A stretch of 29,842 nt of DNA, from positions 1 through 29,842 of the IMG/VR virus record IMGVR_UViG_3300009152_000147; one strand, given 5' to 3'. Below are positions 1 to 7,287 of this stretch, in pieces. Made by a program: the position numbers and the translations under genes. Source of the stretch: a virus. Each line of letters begins with the position of its first letter. The first letter of the stretch is position 1. Below the pieces are notes generated by a model. That model did not search any database. It saw only the letters and a program-made list of their open reading frames with translations, and had not been told where the DNA came from.

Positions 1-1
1 A

Positions 2-1810
2 GCTGGAGTTACCCCAAGTCATGACAGCTCAACTGCACTTAGGTCACTTGTTGCTCTCGGTTCTTCAGCCGCGTTCATGCCTGTAACCTCAATGTTGCAG
101 CTTACTGAGTCGATGCCAACTGGACTTCACGCTCCCTCTGGTATAGGCTCCGACAATTGGTTCCAAAAACTGCTTGGGCTTACGAAACCAGGTGTTTTTG
201 CAACCGCTGACACTGTTAAAATAGCCTTCCTTAAATCAACAAACTCGGTTATATCAGCTTTGACGCCACTGCAAACGGACGCAATGCTTCCGCATGCCGA
301 CAAGTTCATGTACCGACTGGCCGAACGCTCGGGTATAATCATGTCAACCTTGATGGAAGACCTGCCAATGAGCTCTGCCGACCCGAGGACAAGGCTGGGC
401 AGGTTCGCGGACCACATGATTCAGAGATATCACCAGTCTGGAAGTGCACTTGCCACAGTTACCAACATGTCAAGAGTGGCCGTCTTAAAGGCAAATGTAT
501 TAATGTTGGAAACGACAGCAGACGACATTCTGCTCAGAGAGCTGGCAAGATACGGAGCACAGGGCCTCGGTGCCGCTGGAGCCCCGACAGTTGAGGAGTT
601 TGTAAAGCTACTAAAGCCGCACGAAATACTGCTATTCCGAAATCTTGGAATACCAGACTCTGAACTTAAGAGCTTCCTGCTACATGCACTGTCAACAAGA
701 GCAATTACCGACAAGGACATCTCAAAGATACCCAGCCACGCCATAGACGCGGTGTTAAATAACCTCATAGATAGTGCGTATACCGAGGGTAACAAGAGTG
801 CCGAATTGTACTCGAACGTGATAAATAGACTCAACTTCTTGACAATACAGCGGTCAATACCCGCAAACATGTCAAGACTAAGAGGCCTTGTTGACAGGCA
901 TGTTGGCGTTTTCCCTGGGTCGTTCATGTTCTTCTTGACCAACTTCAACTCCGCCTACGGAAGAAATGTTGTTCTACCCGCTGCAAGACTGGGAACTGGA
1001 GGGTTTACAAGGAGCGCAACTGTCGCGAAGGCTGGCGAGCAGGAAGGCATATACAGAAAGGGAGTTTACTCCACGGACGTTGCCTACCCCATAAGCAGAA
1101 CCAGCACGGCACTCACAATGCTGCCAGCACTGGCAATGCTCGTAGCCTCGTCTACTCTGGTAAACTACGGCACAAGAATGGCCAGAATGAAGCTAAGAGC
1201 AGACCCTTCATCAACATACATAGACCAAAAGCAAATACCAGAAATGATATTTGCCGCCATTGACCAAACTGGTTGGACCGCAAATCTCTCCCTTCCTATC
1301 AACATAGTACAAGCCCTAAGATACGAAAGAGAAACCGCTCAGATAGCTGCTGGTCCGTTCTTTGGTGGTATGGCTGGTGTTATTGACTACGCAAGAACGT
1401 ATTATGGCAATAAGAACTCACCTAATACACCAACCGCAGAACGAGCATTTGCAAAGCAGCTGTATGATATGTTGCTTAGACCAATGGCCCAGGTCGGTCT
1501 ACAGGCCATGTCCCCCAACTCTACAATTGGAGACGTGTTCAACTTTACCATGACACAGACCATGGCCCTTCCAGCCACCAGAGAGGCCTTCATGAGATGG
1601 TTCGCGAATGACGCTGGAAACCAAGGCCAGCGCGTCCCAGTGAGCAAGTCTGACCTTGAAAAAGCCTTCGTAAAAGGACTCATAAACAGACAGCAGTTGC
1701 TCGAAGGAATCAAGAGAAGAGAGCTTTATGACTCGCAATATAAACGTGACAAGGCACAAAGGGAGTTAAATGAAGCTATCCAGAGAAGAAAAGAACAGGC
1801 GAATAAATAA
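2..1810 (+). CDS. large virion protein, C-terminal part (possible internal/ejection protein)
   Basis: The frame is open from the first bases of the window, so this is the C-terminal ~600 residues of a longer protein; the first in-window ATG (77) is unlikely to be the true start. The chain is mostly helical in character, with one hydrophobic stretch (LTMLPALAMLVASSTLVNY, encoded near 1117-1173). The tail is strongly basic and charged, ending in Arg/Lys/Glu-rich sequence. Large proteins with a late hydrophobic segment, lying between structural and lysis genes, are often internal virion or DNA-ejection proteins. That role is inferred from size, composition and position; I see no catalytic motif. 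Codon use (many AGA, ATA, ACA) matches the head genes at the other end of the window. The 3' end overlaps the next gene by 41 nt. Confidence 0.6.
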   Translation, partial: AGVTPSHDSSTALRSLVALGSSAAFMPVTSMLQLTESMPTGLHAPSGIGSDNWFQKLLGLTKPGVFATADTVKIAFLKSTNSVISALTPLQTDAMLPHADKFMYRLAERSGIIMSTLMEDLPMSSADPRTRLGRFADHMIQRYHQSGSALATVTNMSRVAVLKANVLMLETTADDILLRELARYGAQGLGAAGAPTVEEFVKLLKPHEILLFRNLGIPDSELKSFLLHALSTRAITDKDISKIPSHAIDAVLNNLIDSAYTEGNKSAELYSNVINRLNFLTIQRSIPANMSRLRGLVDRHVGVFPGSFMFFLTNFNSAYGRNVVLPAARLGTGGFTRSATVAKAGEQEGIYRKGVYSTDVAYPISRTSTALTMLPALAMLVASSTLVNYGTRMARMKLRADPSSTYIDQKQIPEMIFAAIDQTGWTANLSLPINIVQALRYERETAQIAAGPFFGGMAGVIDYARTYYGNKNSPNTPTAERAFAKQLYDMLLRPMAQVGLQAMSPNSTIGDVFNFTMTQTMALPATREAFMRWFANDAGNQGQRVPVSKSDLEKAFVKGLINRQQLLEGIKRRELYDSQYKRDKAQRELNEAIQRRKEQANK

Positions 1811-2189
1811 GTGCAGAAGGTCGTGGAGCCACGCAAAATGGCTCTACCACATATGCAGGGCTCGAGCTAGGAGGCTCGGAACTGAGTGGGACTTGCAAAT
1901 ATCAGACATACACGTCCCTTATAAATGTCCTGTTCTTGGCATAAAATTAGTGATGAATGTTGGGTTCGGCAAGGGCAACTCTGCAACAGTGGACAGAATA
2001 AATCCCCAAAAAGGGTACACAAAGTCCAACATAGCCGTGATATCACACATGGCCAATAGAATAAAATCCAATGCAACCTCGGAAGAAATTAAAAAAACCT
2101 ACCAATGGCTTAAAAAAAATGAAAACAATCACAGCATTCATAAAAACAATCATAGAACTCGCAAAGCTTCTTACAAAAAAATAAAATGA
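1770..2189 (+). CDS. HNH-type endonuclease-like protein
   Basis: 139 residues, very basic. The centre carries CPVLGI followed, about 20 residues later, by ATVDRINPQKGYTKSNIAVI and then a MANRIKSNAT segment. This is the pattern of a widespread phage family annotated as HNH endonuclease, where VDRI-P-KGY-xxN-xxV-S-xxAN-xxK marks the active region. Such proteins nick or cut DNA, either as free-standing homing endonucleases or as packaging partners. The gene starts inside the 3' end of the virion protein gene (41 nt overlap) and its stop overlaps the next start (2186). It could be an inserted homing-type gene, or a resident gene of the lysis cluster. The start at 1770 has no Shine-Dalgarno; no later ATG precedes the conserved part closely. 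Confidence 0.65.
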   Translation: MKLSREEKNRRINKCRRSWSHAKWLYHICRARARRLGTEWDLQISDIHVPYKCPVLGIKLVMNVGFGKGNSATVDRINPQKGYTKSNIAVISHMANRIKSNATSEEIKKTYQWLKKNENNHSIHKNNHRTRKASYKKIK

Positions 2190-2902
2190 ACAAGATATGC
2201 GCAATATTGACCTGTTTCTGTCTGTCATCCTGCAGTTCACCGAAGGAGGACATTCCGCATCCGCAACCCGCTTCGGAGAGGCTTATCGGAACAGAGGAGA
2301 GGTCGAACTCACGTGTATCAGCTTCCGCTGGAGCTATCATCAAAGCAAACGAGCTCAATACAAACGTGAACTCGAAGACCGCAATAAACGCAGAAGCTGG
2401 TCTGATTTCAGCGACAGTTGGAGCTCCTACACAGCTAGATATGGAAGCGGCCCAGAAGAGAATAGAACACTACCTGGGAGGAAGAATCAAAGAAGCCGAA
2501 ACCGCAAGGGCAACCGCTGAGAAGGATGCAATCGCGGGAAGGGAAGAGATTGAAAGTCTTAAAAGACAACATAAGAAAGAAGTAGAAGAATCAAAAGCCG
2601 AGATAGCCATGCTGAAGGCTAAATCAATAGAAGATAGGAAAGAAAATACCACCCTGCTCTTCGCCTTCTTCGGTGCGTCACTTGCGTCAATCGGGGCACT
2701 CGGTCTGGCCTTCACGCCATTTAAAAGAAGCTTTGCCTACCTGCTTGCCGCGGGACTGCTAATGGGCGGCATAGCATTCGTCTGGGATAGCGTCTGGTTC
2801 CAGGTATTTGTAGCACTTTCAATAGCACTAGGCATTGCTTATGTTATTAAATCAATCAAAGATAAAAATAAACAAAATGAGCCAGGAAAAGAACCTACTT
2901 GA
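2186..2902 (+). CDS. lipoprotein with coiled coil and C-terminal membrane segments (unimolecular spanin-like)
   Basis: 238 residues. The N terminus is a lipoprotein signal peptide with lipobox LSSC, making Cys16 the predicted lipidated residue. A polar region follows, then a charged, probably coiled-coil stretch (about residues 95-150, rich in Ala, Glu and Lys). Three hydrophobic segments (about 155-180, 184-203, 206-226) and a Lys-rich tail complete it. An outer-membrane lipid anchor, periplasmic coiled coil and C-terminal inner-membrane anchor is the layout of unimolecular spanins such as T1 gp11, which fuse inner and outer membranes at the end of lysis. T1-type spanins have one membrane segment, so three is unusual. 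The holin-like gene follows with a 26-nt overlap, supporting a lysis role. One exact 12-mer lies inside (2680). Function is inferred from topology only. Confidence 0.5.
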   Translation: MNKICAILTCFCLSSCSSPKEDIPHPQPASERLIGTEERSNSRVSASAGAIIKANELNTNVNSKTAINAEAGLISATVGAPTQLDMEAAQKRIEHYLGGRIKEAETARATAEKDAIAGREEIESLKRQHKKEVEESKAEIAMLKAKSIEDRKENTTLLFAFFGASLASIGALGLAFTPFKRSFAYLLAAGLLMGGIAFVWDSVWFQVFVALSIALGIAYVIKSIKDKNKQNEPGKEPT

Positions 2903-3191
2903 GTCATTCTTAGATAACTCAATAATAAACGCAACAATTGGTGCGATTGGAATGTCATGCAGACTCCTCCTGTCAAAGTCAAAAGATATGAATATATGGA
3001 AAGCCGTTAGACATATTCTTGCCGCTATGGGGACGGGCATCCTTGCGGGGCATTCGGTAGGGGCGTTTATAGACAACGAGAGTGCCAAGTTCGCAGCGGT
3101 CAGCGTGGCTGGTTGCGCGGCTCCAGAAGTGCTTGACGCGGTCATTGAGTATACAAAGGGGCAGATAGAAAAATTTAAGAAAAAGAGTTGA
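2877..3191 (+). CDS. holin-like small membrane protein
   Basis: 104 residues when started at the ATG at 2877 (MSQEKN). An upstream in-frame ATG at 2835 lies deep inside the preceding gene and is less likely. The first part has a Gly/Ala-rich hydrophobic stretch (NATIGAIGMS). Two further hydrophobic segments, around ILAAMGTGILAGHSVGAF and FAAVSVAGCAAPEVLDAV, precede a Lys-rich C-terminal tail (EKFKKKS). Small size, two to three membrane helices, the Gly-rich turn, a late A-P-E motif and a basic tail fit phage class II/III holins of the LydA/holin-3 type. It sits directly behind the spanin-like lipoprotein gene. The endolysin candidate is not adjacent; it lies about 7.5 kb downstream (10660). 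I did not identify an exact family. Confidence 0.5.
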   Translation: MSQEKNLLESFLDNSIINATIGAIGMSCRLLLSKSKDMNIWKAVRHILAAMGTGILAGHSVGAFIDNESAKFAAVSVAGCAAPEVLDAVIEYTKGQIEKFKKKS

Positions 3192-3221
3192 CGCCAGCCC
3201 TCGGTTGGGAAAACTAGGTGA

Positions 3222-3446
3222 ATGAAAACCGAGTATGACGTCAAAGGTCTACTTGACTCCGTTGGGGGCAAGGCGGACGCCCATGCATTGTTGGCTGCAG
3301 AAAATTGCAACGTCACAATTAAAGCTATTGACAAGTGGATACTCAGACGCAGCATACCTTCATACGCAATCATGGCTCTCATCGTTGGAGCCAGCAAATA
3401 CAAGGGTATAACGCTTGACGTACCAAAATTTTGGAAGAAACTCTAA
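3222..3446 (+). CDS. small helix-turn-helix protein (Cro/YdaS-like)
   Basis: 74 residues. The order is a DxxGG turn (LLDSVGGKADAHALL), then VTIKAIDKWILRRSIPSYAI, then a hydrophobic helix. In Cro/YdaS-type phage regulators the pattern is: helix, GG, A-x-A-L, V-x-x-x-V-x-x-W, R-x-x-IP. Here the Trp and the RxxIP signature are both present, so a DNA-binding monohelical HTH protein is plausible. It stands between the lysis cluster and the replication genes, a common position for a regulator. The weak AGGTGA before the ATG is one of the few Shine-Dalgarno-like sequences in the window. It is one of three candidates to bind the dispersed 12-mer; no direct evidence links them. Confidence 0.45.
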   Translation: MKTEYDVKGLLDSVGGKADAHALLAAENCNVTIKAIDKWILRRSIPSYAIMALIVGASKYKGITLDVPKFWKKL

Positions 3447-3448
3447 CC

Positions 3449-3877
3449 ATGAAAAACACAAAAGAAATCAGCATCGAAAAACTCAAGAGCAGACTCACCA
3501 GCATCGCTCGCGAGAAAGCATTCCTCGTCAACGAGGAAAAAGAAATCCAAGAGACCCTTCGCGAAAAACTCCAGCGTCCGTTCACTGATGAACTCAAGAC
3601 TCTCGGCAAAGAAAGCGGAGAGGTCACCATGCAGGTTGATGACGTCAAGGTGAAGATGGAGATTCGCAAGACAGTCACTTGGGACAGCGACCAACTCTAC
3701 CTCATCGCCAAGGAGATGGGCCCAGAGAACGCGGTCAAAGTCATGACCATCGAGGCTTCGATGCCCGAAACAAATTACAACAAGATTCCTGTTGACAGCA
3801 AGTGGTGGCCAGCAATAACGTCTGCTCGCACAGTCAAGTACTCTGAGCCCAAATTCTCTTTTCCCACCCAAGAATAA
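3449..3877 (+). CDS. conserved phage protein of the recombination cluster, unknown function
   Basis: 142 residues when started at ATG 3449 (MKNTKE), 2 nt after the previous stop; an in-frame ATG at 3431 overlaps the upstream gene and is less likely. The first 45 residues are charged and likely form a coiled coil (REKAFLVNEEKEIQETLREK). The rest reads as alternating beta-type sequence with VKVKMEIRKTVTWDSDQLYL and an aromatic C-terminal part. Proteins of this shape often sit immediately before the P-loop ATPase/SSB pair in phage recombination operons, so an accessory role in recombination is plausible. I do not recognise a catalytic motif. It is spaced 8 nt from the ATPase gene by an A/C-only leader and is probably cotranscribed with it. 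Confidence 0.55.
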   Translation: MKNTKEISIEKLKSRLTSIAREKAFLVNEEKEIQETLREKLQRPFTDELKTLGKESGEVTMQVDDVKVKMEIRKTVTWDSDQLYLIAKEMGPENAVKVMTIEASMPETNYNKIPVDSKWWPAITSARTVKYSEPKFSFPTQE

Positions 3878-3885
3878 AAACACAC

Positions 3886-4770
3886 ATGACCACCAAATCA
3901 CACACCAAGTTCGGATTCATTAAAGCAGATGACAGACTCAAGGCAAAGCCCAAGGTCAACATCGCAATGTTCGGACCCAGCGGAGTCGGCAAGACCACAC
4001 AGGCCCGAACCCTCGACCCCAAGACCACCCTTTTCGTTGACCTTGAGGCTGGCACTCTTGCGATTCAAGATTGGGCTGGCGATGTGTTCGACATACGAAC
4101 TGCGGCTTCTGCTATTGGCCTTCACCCTTGGGAAGTTGCTCGCCTACTTGCGTTAATCGTAGGCGGTGCTGACCCCTCTGACAAGGAAGGCCCCTACTCG
4201 CAGAAGGCTCTAGACTGGGCCAAGGACGCCCTTGGCATCCCAGACCTCGACAAGTACTCCGTCATCTACCTCGACTCCATTACTGTCGCGTCCCGCTTCT
4301 GCCTCGACTACTGCAAGAGCAGCCCTCTCGCGGTGTCAGAGAAGACTGGCAAGCCCGACAATCGCGCTGCCTATGGTATGCTCGGGCAAGAGATGATTCG
4401 CTGGCTCACGCACCTCCAGCACAGCGACAAGTCCATTGTCGTGGTCGGCATCCTTGACCGCATTGAAGATGACCTCAAGCGTGTCATGTGGGAACCGCAG
4501 ATTGAAGGTGCCAAGACTGGCAAGGAACTTCCCGGAATTTTCGACCAAGTCCTTACTCTTCAGAACTTCAAGGGCGAAGACGGAAACATGTATCGAGCCT
4601 TCGTCTGCCAGCAGCAGAATCAGTGGGGCTATCCCGCGAAGGACCGCTCTGGCCGACTCGAACTCTTTGAAGCACCCGACCTTGGAAAGTTGATGATTAA
4701 AATCCGAGACGGAAAAAGAATTGACACTACACTGGTGACCGCCTTACCTACCAGTGCTGAGTCTAAGTAA
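3886..4770 (+). CDS. RecA-like P-loop ATPase, Sak4-type phage recombination protein
   Basis: 294 residues. Walker A is GPSGVGKTT at residues 30-38, and a Walker B-like strand VIYLDS is at 126-131. A second strand ends in VVVGILDR near residue 190. This is the layout of the AAA_24/Sak4 group, single-domain RecA-like ATPases that phages use for single-strand annealing and recombination together with an SSB. The SSB-like gene follows directly, which matches the known Sak4-SSB pairing. A one-mismatch copy of the 12-mer (4146-4157) lies inside the gene. The start has an A/C-only leader (AAAAACACAC) and no Shine-Dalgarno. Family placement is confident at the P-loop level; the Sak4 role rests on context and length. 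Confidence 0.75.
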   Translation: MTTKSHTKFGFIKADDRLKAKPKVNIAMFGPSGVGKTTQARTLDPKTTLFVDLEAGTLAIQDWAGDVFDIRTAASAIGLHPWEVARLLALIVGGADPSDKEGPYSQKALDWAKDALGIPDLDKYSVIYLDSITVASRFCLDYCKSSPLAVSEKTGKPDNRAAYGMLGQEMIRWLTHLQHSDKSIVVVGILDRIEDDLKRVMWEPQIEGAKTGKELPGIFDQVLTLQNFKGEDGNMYRAFVCQQQNQWGYPAKDRSGRLELFEAPDLGKLMIKIRDGKRIDTTLVTALPTSAESK

Positions 4771-4787
4771 CAACAGGCGAGGCAAAA

Positions 4788-4804
4788 CCAAAAACCAAAA
4801 AACA
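4788..4804 (+). repeat. 17-nt A/C leader repeat, copy 1 (before SSB gene)
   Basis: CCAAAAACCAAAAAACA, identical to 28058-28074 ahead of the major capsid gene. It lies 11 nt upstream of the start codon in a leader with no G in its last 30 bases. Low complexity makes a chance match possible, but both genes are expected to be highly expressed. A shared unstructured translation-enhancing leader is therefore reasonable. Confidence 0.6.
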
Positions 4805-4815
4805 CACATACAAAC

Positions 4816-5415
4816 ATGAAGTTCACCCCCGAAGCAGGTCTTGGCGACAAGGCCGAACTCATCCCGAATGGCACTCTCGTCAGTGCCGTTATCACCATCA
4901 ACCAAATCAAGCAGTCCCAAGCCACCGAAGGCAAGTACCTTGCTGTCGAACTCACTGTCTCCAGCGGTGAGTATCAGAACCGCAAGATTTGGGACATGAT
5001 TTGCGACCCGTCTGACGAGCGTAACAGTGACGCTTGGCGCAAGATGGGAATGACGGCTCTCACCCGTGCGTTCGAGTGCGCTGGCATCTTCCAGCACGAC
5101 AAGAAGGAGTCCTACGATTCCATGGACGGCAAGAGCATCGAAGACATCGCTCGCACCCTTGATGGCATGGAAGTCATCGTCAAGGTCAAGGTCGAGAAGT
5201 CCTCTGACCCCGCCCACGCGGACAAGAACAAGGTTGGCGAATGGCTCACCCCGAACCCCCGCTCTGGCGGTAACTCTGGTTGGGTCAAGTTCAAGCAGCA
5301 GGGTAATGGCAACAGCCCTTCCCCTTCCGCTGCCCCTAAGTTCTCGTCCCCCTCGTCCGTCCCCTCTCCTTCGTGGCTGAAGAGCCCTGCGAAGAAGTCG
5401 GAACTGCCGTTCTAA
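4816..5415 (+). CDS. ssb: single-stranded DNA-binding protein (phage SSB-like, DUF669-type)
   Basis: 199 residues. The first 130 residues read as a beta-rich OB-type domain: short strands (VSAVITINQI, YLAVELTVSSGEY), an R-K-I-W-D strand, then a helix (SDAWRKMGMTALTRAF). A flexible Pro/Ser/Gly-rich tail follows from about residue 150, ending in SELPF. This resembles the acidic-hydrophobic tip (DDIPF in E. coli) by which SSBs recruit partner proteins. The order Sak4-like ATPase then SSB supports the call. The protein would coat single strands during replication and recombination. The A/C-rich leader contains a 17-nt segment (4788-4804) also found before the capsid gene. Two hairpins follow the gene. 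Confidence 0.7.
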   Translation: MKFTPEAGLGDKAELIPNGTLVSAVITINQIKQSQATEGKYLAVELTVSSGEYQNRKIWDMICDPSDERNSDAWRKMGMTALTRAFECAGIFQHDKKESYDSMDGKSIEDIARTLDGMEVIVKVKVEKSSDPAHADKNKVGEWLTPNPRSGGNSGWVKFKQQGNGNSPSPSAAPKFSSPSSVPSPSWLKSPAKKSELPF

Positions 5416-5431
5416 TCATGCCCAGTCCCAA

Positions 5432-5511
5432 GATTGAATTGTTGTGTGGTTCAATCCTAATGCAGTCCAGAATCGTTGTGGTTTCTGGACTGCAGGGCAC
5501 AATCTAACCAC
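5432..5511 (+). promoter_or_regulatory. twin hairpins with matching loops after the SSB gene
   Basis: This fills most of the 125-nt gap between 5415 and 5541. Hairpin 1 has stem GATTGAA/TTCAATC (5432-5438 with 5450-5456). Hairpin 2 has a perfect 12-bp stem TGCAGTCCAGAA/TTCTGGACTGCA (5461-5472 with 5483-5494). Both loop regions contain GTTGTG followed by GGT(T). Downstream AACCAC (5506-5511) can pair with GTGGTT at either loop edge, allowing a pseudoknot. No T-run follows, so this is not a standard terminator. It could stabilise the transcript end or act as a translational operator. Confidence 0.6.
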
Positions 5512-5540
5512 CAGAAATGGTACACACATAAACTTTCCCA

Positions 5541-5777
5541 ATGAAAAACATAACACTAAAATCACTTATGACGATTCACGGAAACCTGTCTAAAGCAGTG
5601 TCCGAGAACAAGTCATATACAATAAGAAACCCAGAAGATATCATTCATATCATAGAGGAGTTCGCAAAGATTAAACAGGAATGCGACTCCCTTCGATCGG
5701 AACAGGAGAAACTCTTGAGAGTACTTGCTTCGCTTCAAGACATGGCTGAGTCTGTACAAAAAATCATCCAAGAATGA
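5541..5777 (+). CDS. small coiled-coil protein, unknown function
   Basis: 78 residues. The second half is a predicted coiled coil (FAKIKQECDSLRSEQEKLL and onward), with heptad-like Leu/Ile spacing to the C terminus. No enzymatic motif is visible. It is the first of a compact run of short genes with overlapping ends; its TGA overlaps the next ATG as ATGA (5774-5777), indicating translational coupling. The start has no Shine-Dalgarno (CTTTCCCA before the ATG). I cannot give a function; the neighbouring coiled-coil proteins suggest they may bind each other. Confidence 0.6.
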   Translation: MKNITLKSLMTIHGNLSKAVSENKSYTIRNPEDIIHIIEEFAKIKQECDSLRSEQEKLLRVLASLQDMAESVQKIIQE

Positions 5778-6007
5778 GCCACAGTTCGTCCAACAGCCCT
5801 TACACGGAAGGTCAGATAATAACCATCCAGACCGACCACATCGCGTCACTTGCGTCAAGGGTGATAGAGTACCAGACTAACTTCGATGAACTCATGGACA
5901 TCGCGGTAACGATGCGAGGCGTGATTATAGCGAGCGGTATCAACGACAACGAGGCGTTCAACAGGCAGTCCGAACGGCTCATGAAGTTTATCTCTGAAAA
6001 GAAATGA
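5774..6007 (+). CDS. small phage protein, unknown function
   Basis: 77 residues, coupled at both ends by ATGA overlaps (5774-5777 and 6004-6007). The N terminus is Ser-rich and polar. The remainder looks helical, with heptad-like hydrophobics (IASLASRVIEYQTNFDELMD) and an amphipathic C-terminal helix. A one-mismatch 12-mer (5848-5859) lies inside and is read as L-A-S, preceded nine bases earlier by a GCGTCA half-copy. I do not recognise a family. Confidence 0.6.
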   Translation: MSHSSSNSPYTEGQIITIQTDHIASLASRVIEYQTNFDELMDIAVTMRGVIIASGINDNEAFNRQSERLMKFISEKK

Positions 6008-6153
6008 AAAGAGAAGAGTACTACATGGATATGTACTACGAACTTAGGGATGATTACAATCATCTTAAGTCGGAAAAACTTGAACTAATGGCCGAGGTCG
6101 AGCGGCTGACCGCTAAAATAAATGAGTTGGAAAATAAAGAAGACAAGCGGTAA
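6004..6153 (+). CDS. 49-residue acidic coiled-coil protein
   Basis: A short gene starting ATGAAAAGAG, overlapping the previous stop as ATGA and ending TAA at 6151-6153. The product begins MKREEYYMDMYYELRDDYN and continues with Leu and Val at heptad-like spacing (LKSEKLELMAEVERLTAKIN), typical of a short leucine-zipper-like coiled coil. It overlaps the next gene by 32 nt. Coupled ends, uninterrupted reading and clear coiled-coil character support a real gene despite its size. It may pair with the neighbouring coiled-coil products. Confidence 0.55.
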   Translation: MKREEYYMDMYYELRDDYNHLKSEKLELMAEVERLTAKINELENKEDKR

Positions 6154-6322
6154 AAAGGTATGGGGATACAGGCCCAAGCCTCACAAGGGATTGACTGATT
6201 ATGAGAAGAAAAAAGTTGCCTCAAGCCTACAGACCGACAAACTCAGATGGGAACACCTGTTCTCACTAAACAAATGGACACCTCAAAATGATTTACGAAT
6301 TCAGAAACCCAATGCCAGTTGA
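6122..6322 (+). CDS. small basic protein, unknown function
   Basis: 66 residues, rich in Lys, Trp and Tyr in the first half (MSWKIKKTSGKKVWGYRPKP). Such composition often goes with nucleic-acid binding, but no fold is recognisable. It overlaps both neighbours (32 nt upstream, 35 nt downstream), part of a chain of interlocked short genes from 5541 to 7544. Alternative starts are not obvious. Confidence 0.5.
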   Translation: MSWKIKKTSGKKVWGYRPKPHKGLTDYEKKKVASSLQTDKLRWEHLFSLNKWTPQNDLRIQKPNAS

Positions 6323-6503
6323 AACCGAACTTGGTTACGGCATGATGATTTACGTCAGAGATGGTGGCACCTTCGCAAACGATGTTTTCGCGATAGTACT
6401 TGATAATGACGGAGTCATCAGACACTTTACCTCAGACCAGTTCAAACTGGTTCGCAACGACACTTTCGATATTCGCACCCAACACACACATGTCCAAACC
6501 TAA
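6288..6503 (+). CDS. small phage protein, unknown function
   Basis: 71 residues. The sequence alternates short beta-type strands (GYGMMIYVRD, DVFAIVLDNDGVIRHF) ending in TSDQFKLVRNDTF. This has the look of a compact beta-barrel-like domain in which a value is displayed by the pattern AIVLDNDG. It overlaps the preceding gene by 35 nt and the nuclease gene by 14 nt. No family is recognised. Its C-terminal His/Thr-rich tail is encoded by the A/C-rich leader of the next gene. Confidence 0.5.
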   Translation: MIYEFRNPMPVETELGYGMMIYVRDGGTFANDVFAIVLDNDGVIRHFTSDQFKLVRNDTFDIRTQHTHVQT

Positions 6504-7287
6504 ACCAGAAGTCGGCCTATTACAAAAATATGTCGATGAAGCGATGATGGTCGCTCATCAAAAACAAGAGAGACGCAAGTACCTCGGAGCCTCGCGCTGG
6601 GGGGAATCTTGCAGTCGCAGACTCGCGTACGAGTACCACGGACAGAAGGCAGACAATCCGTTTGCTGGCCGTACGCTCCGCATCTTCAACTGCGGTCACG
6701 ATGGCGAAGAACGCATGGCGGAGTATATGAAGACCGCTGGCTTCGAGATAATAACCCACAGTCCTTCTGGCGGTCAGATTGGCTTCTCAGCCTGTGACGA
6801 TAAGATGAAGGGTCACATTGACGGAGCCATCACCGCAGGACCAGAAATTCCGGGACTTAACTATCCTTGCATCTGGGAAAACAAGATGCTCGGCAAGAAG
6901 TCCTTTGATGACGTAGTCAAGAAGGGCGTCAAGGAGAGCAAGCCTGTCTACTACGCACAGGTCAATATCTACATGGCCTACATGGAGCTGCCTCAAGCTT
7001 TGTTCACGGCCCAAAACCGCGACACCTGCGAAATCTACCATGAGGTCGTTGACTTCGATGCTCGGTGTGCGCAAGAGTGTTCTGACAAGGCGTTCAACAT
7101 CGTCAACTCAGCCAACCCAGACGAGTTCCCGCGAATCAGCAACGACCCCGCCAACTTCATATGCAAGTTCTGCGACTTCAGAAAGACCTGCCACGGAGAC
7201 AAGATAGAGGACAACTTCGTGACTGACGGAAACTTTATCACACCCAAACCACCAGAAAACCCTAAGAGCCCATTCCTATTCATATGA
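6490..7287 (+). CDS. PD-(D/E)XK nuclease with Cas4-like cysteine pattern
   Basis: 265 residues from ATG 6490 (MSKPKP). That start, after an ACACAC leader, fits better than the in-frame ATG at 6400. The nuclease core shows GHIDG (108-112, Asp111) and WENK (129-132, Glu130 and Lys132), the D...ExK signature. Cys41 near the N terminus pairs in pattern with CxxC-x5-C at 225, 228 and 234, as in Cas4 and AddB exonucleases, where four cysteines hold an Fe-S cluster. The likely job is resection of DNA ends for recombination or replication, fitting the Sak4, SSB and primase-helicase neighbours. No cas1/cas2 is nearby, so a CRISPR role is not suggested. The 3' end overlaps the next gene as ATGA. Confidence 0.8.
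   Translation: MSKPKPEVGLLQKYVDEAMMVAHQKQERRKYLGASRWGESCSRRLAYEYHGQKADNPFAGRTLRIFNCGHDGEERMAEYMKTAGFEIITHSPSGGQIGFSACDDKMKGHIDGAITAGPEIPGLNYPCIWENKMLGKKSFDDVVKKGVKESKPVYYAQVNIYMAYMELPQALFTAQNRDTCEIYHEVVDFDARCAQECSDKAFNIVNSANPDEFPRISNDPANFICKFCDFRKTCHGDKIEDNFVTDGNFITPKPPENPKSPFLFI

Noticed and set aside
1770-2189. Endonuclease VII-type resolvase
   Set aside because: The zinc-binding cysteine pairs and DH-H-G motif of that family are absent; the VDRI-KGY-ANRIK pattern fits the HNH-like family.
6490-7287. Cas4 of a CRISPR adaptation module
   Set aside because: No cas1, cas2 or repeat array in the window; the recombination neighbours explain the nuclease better.
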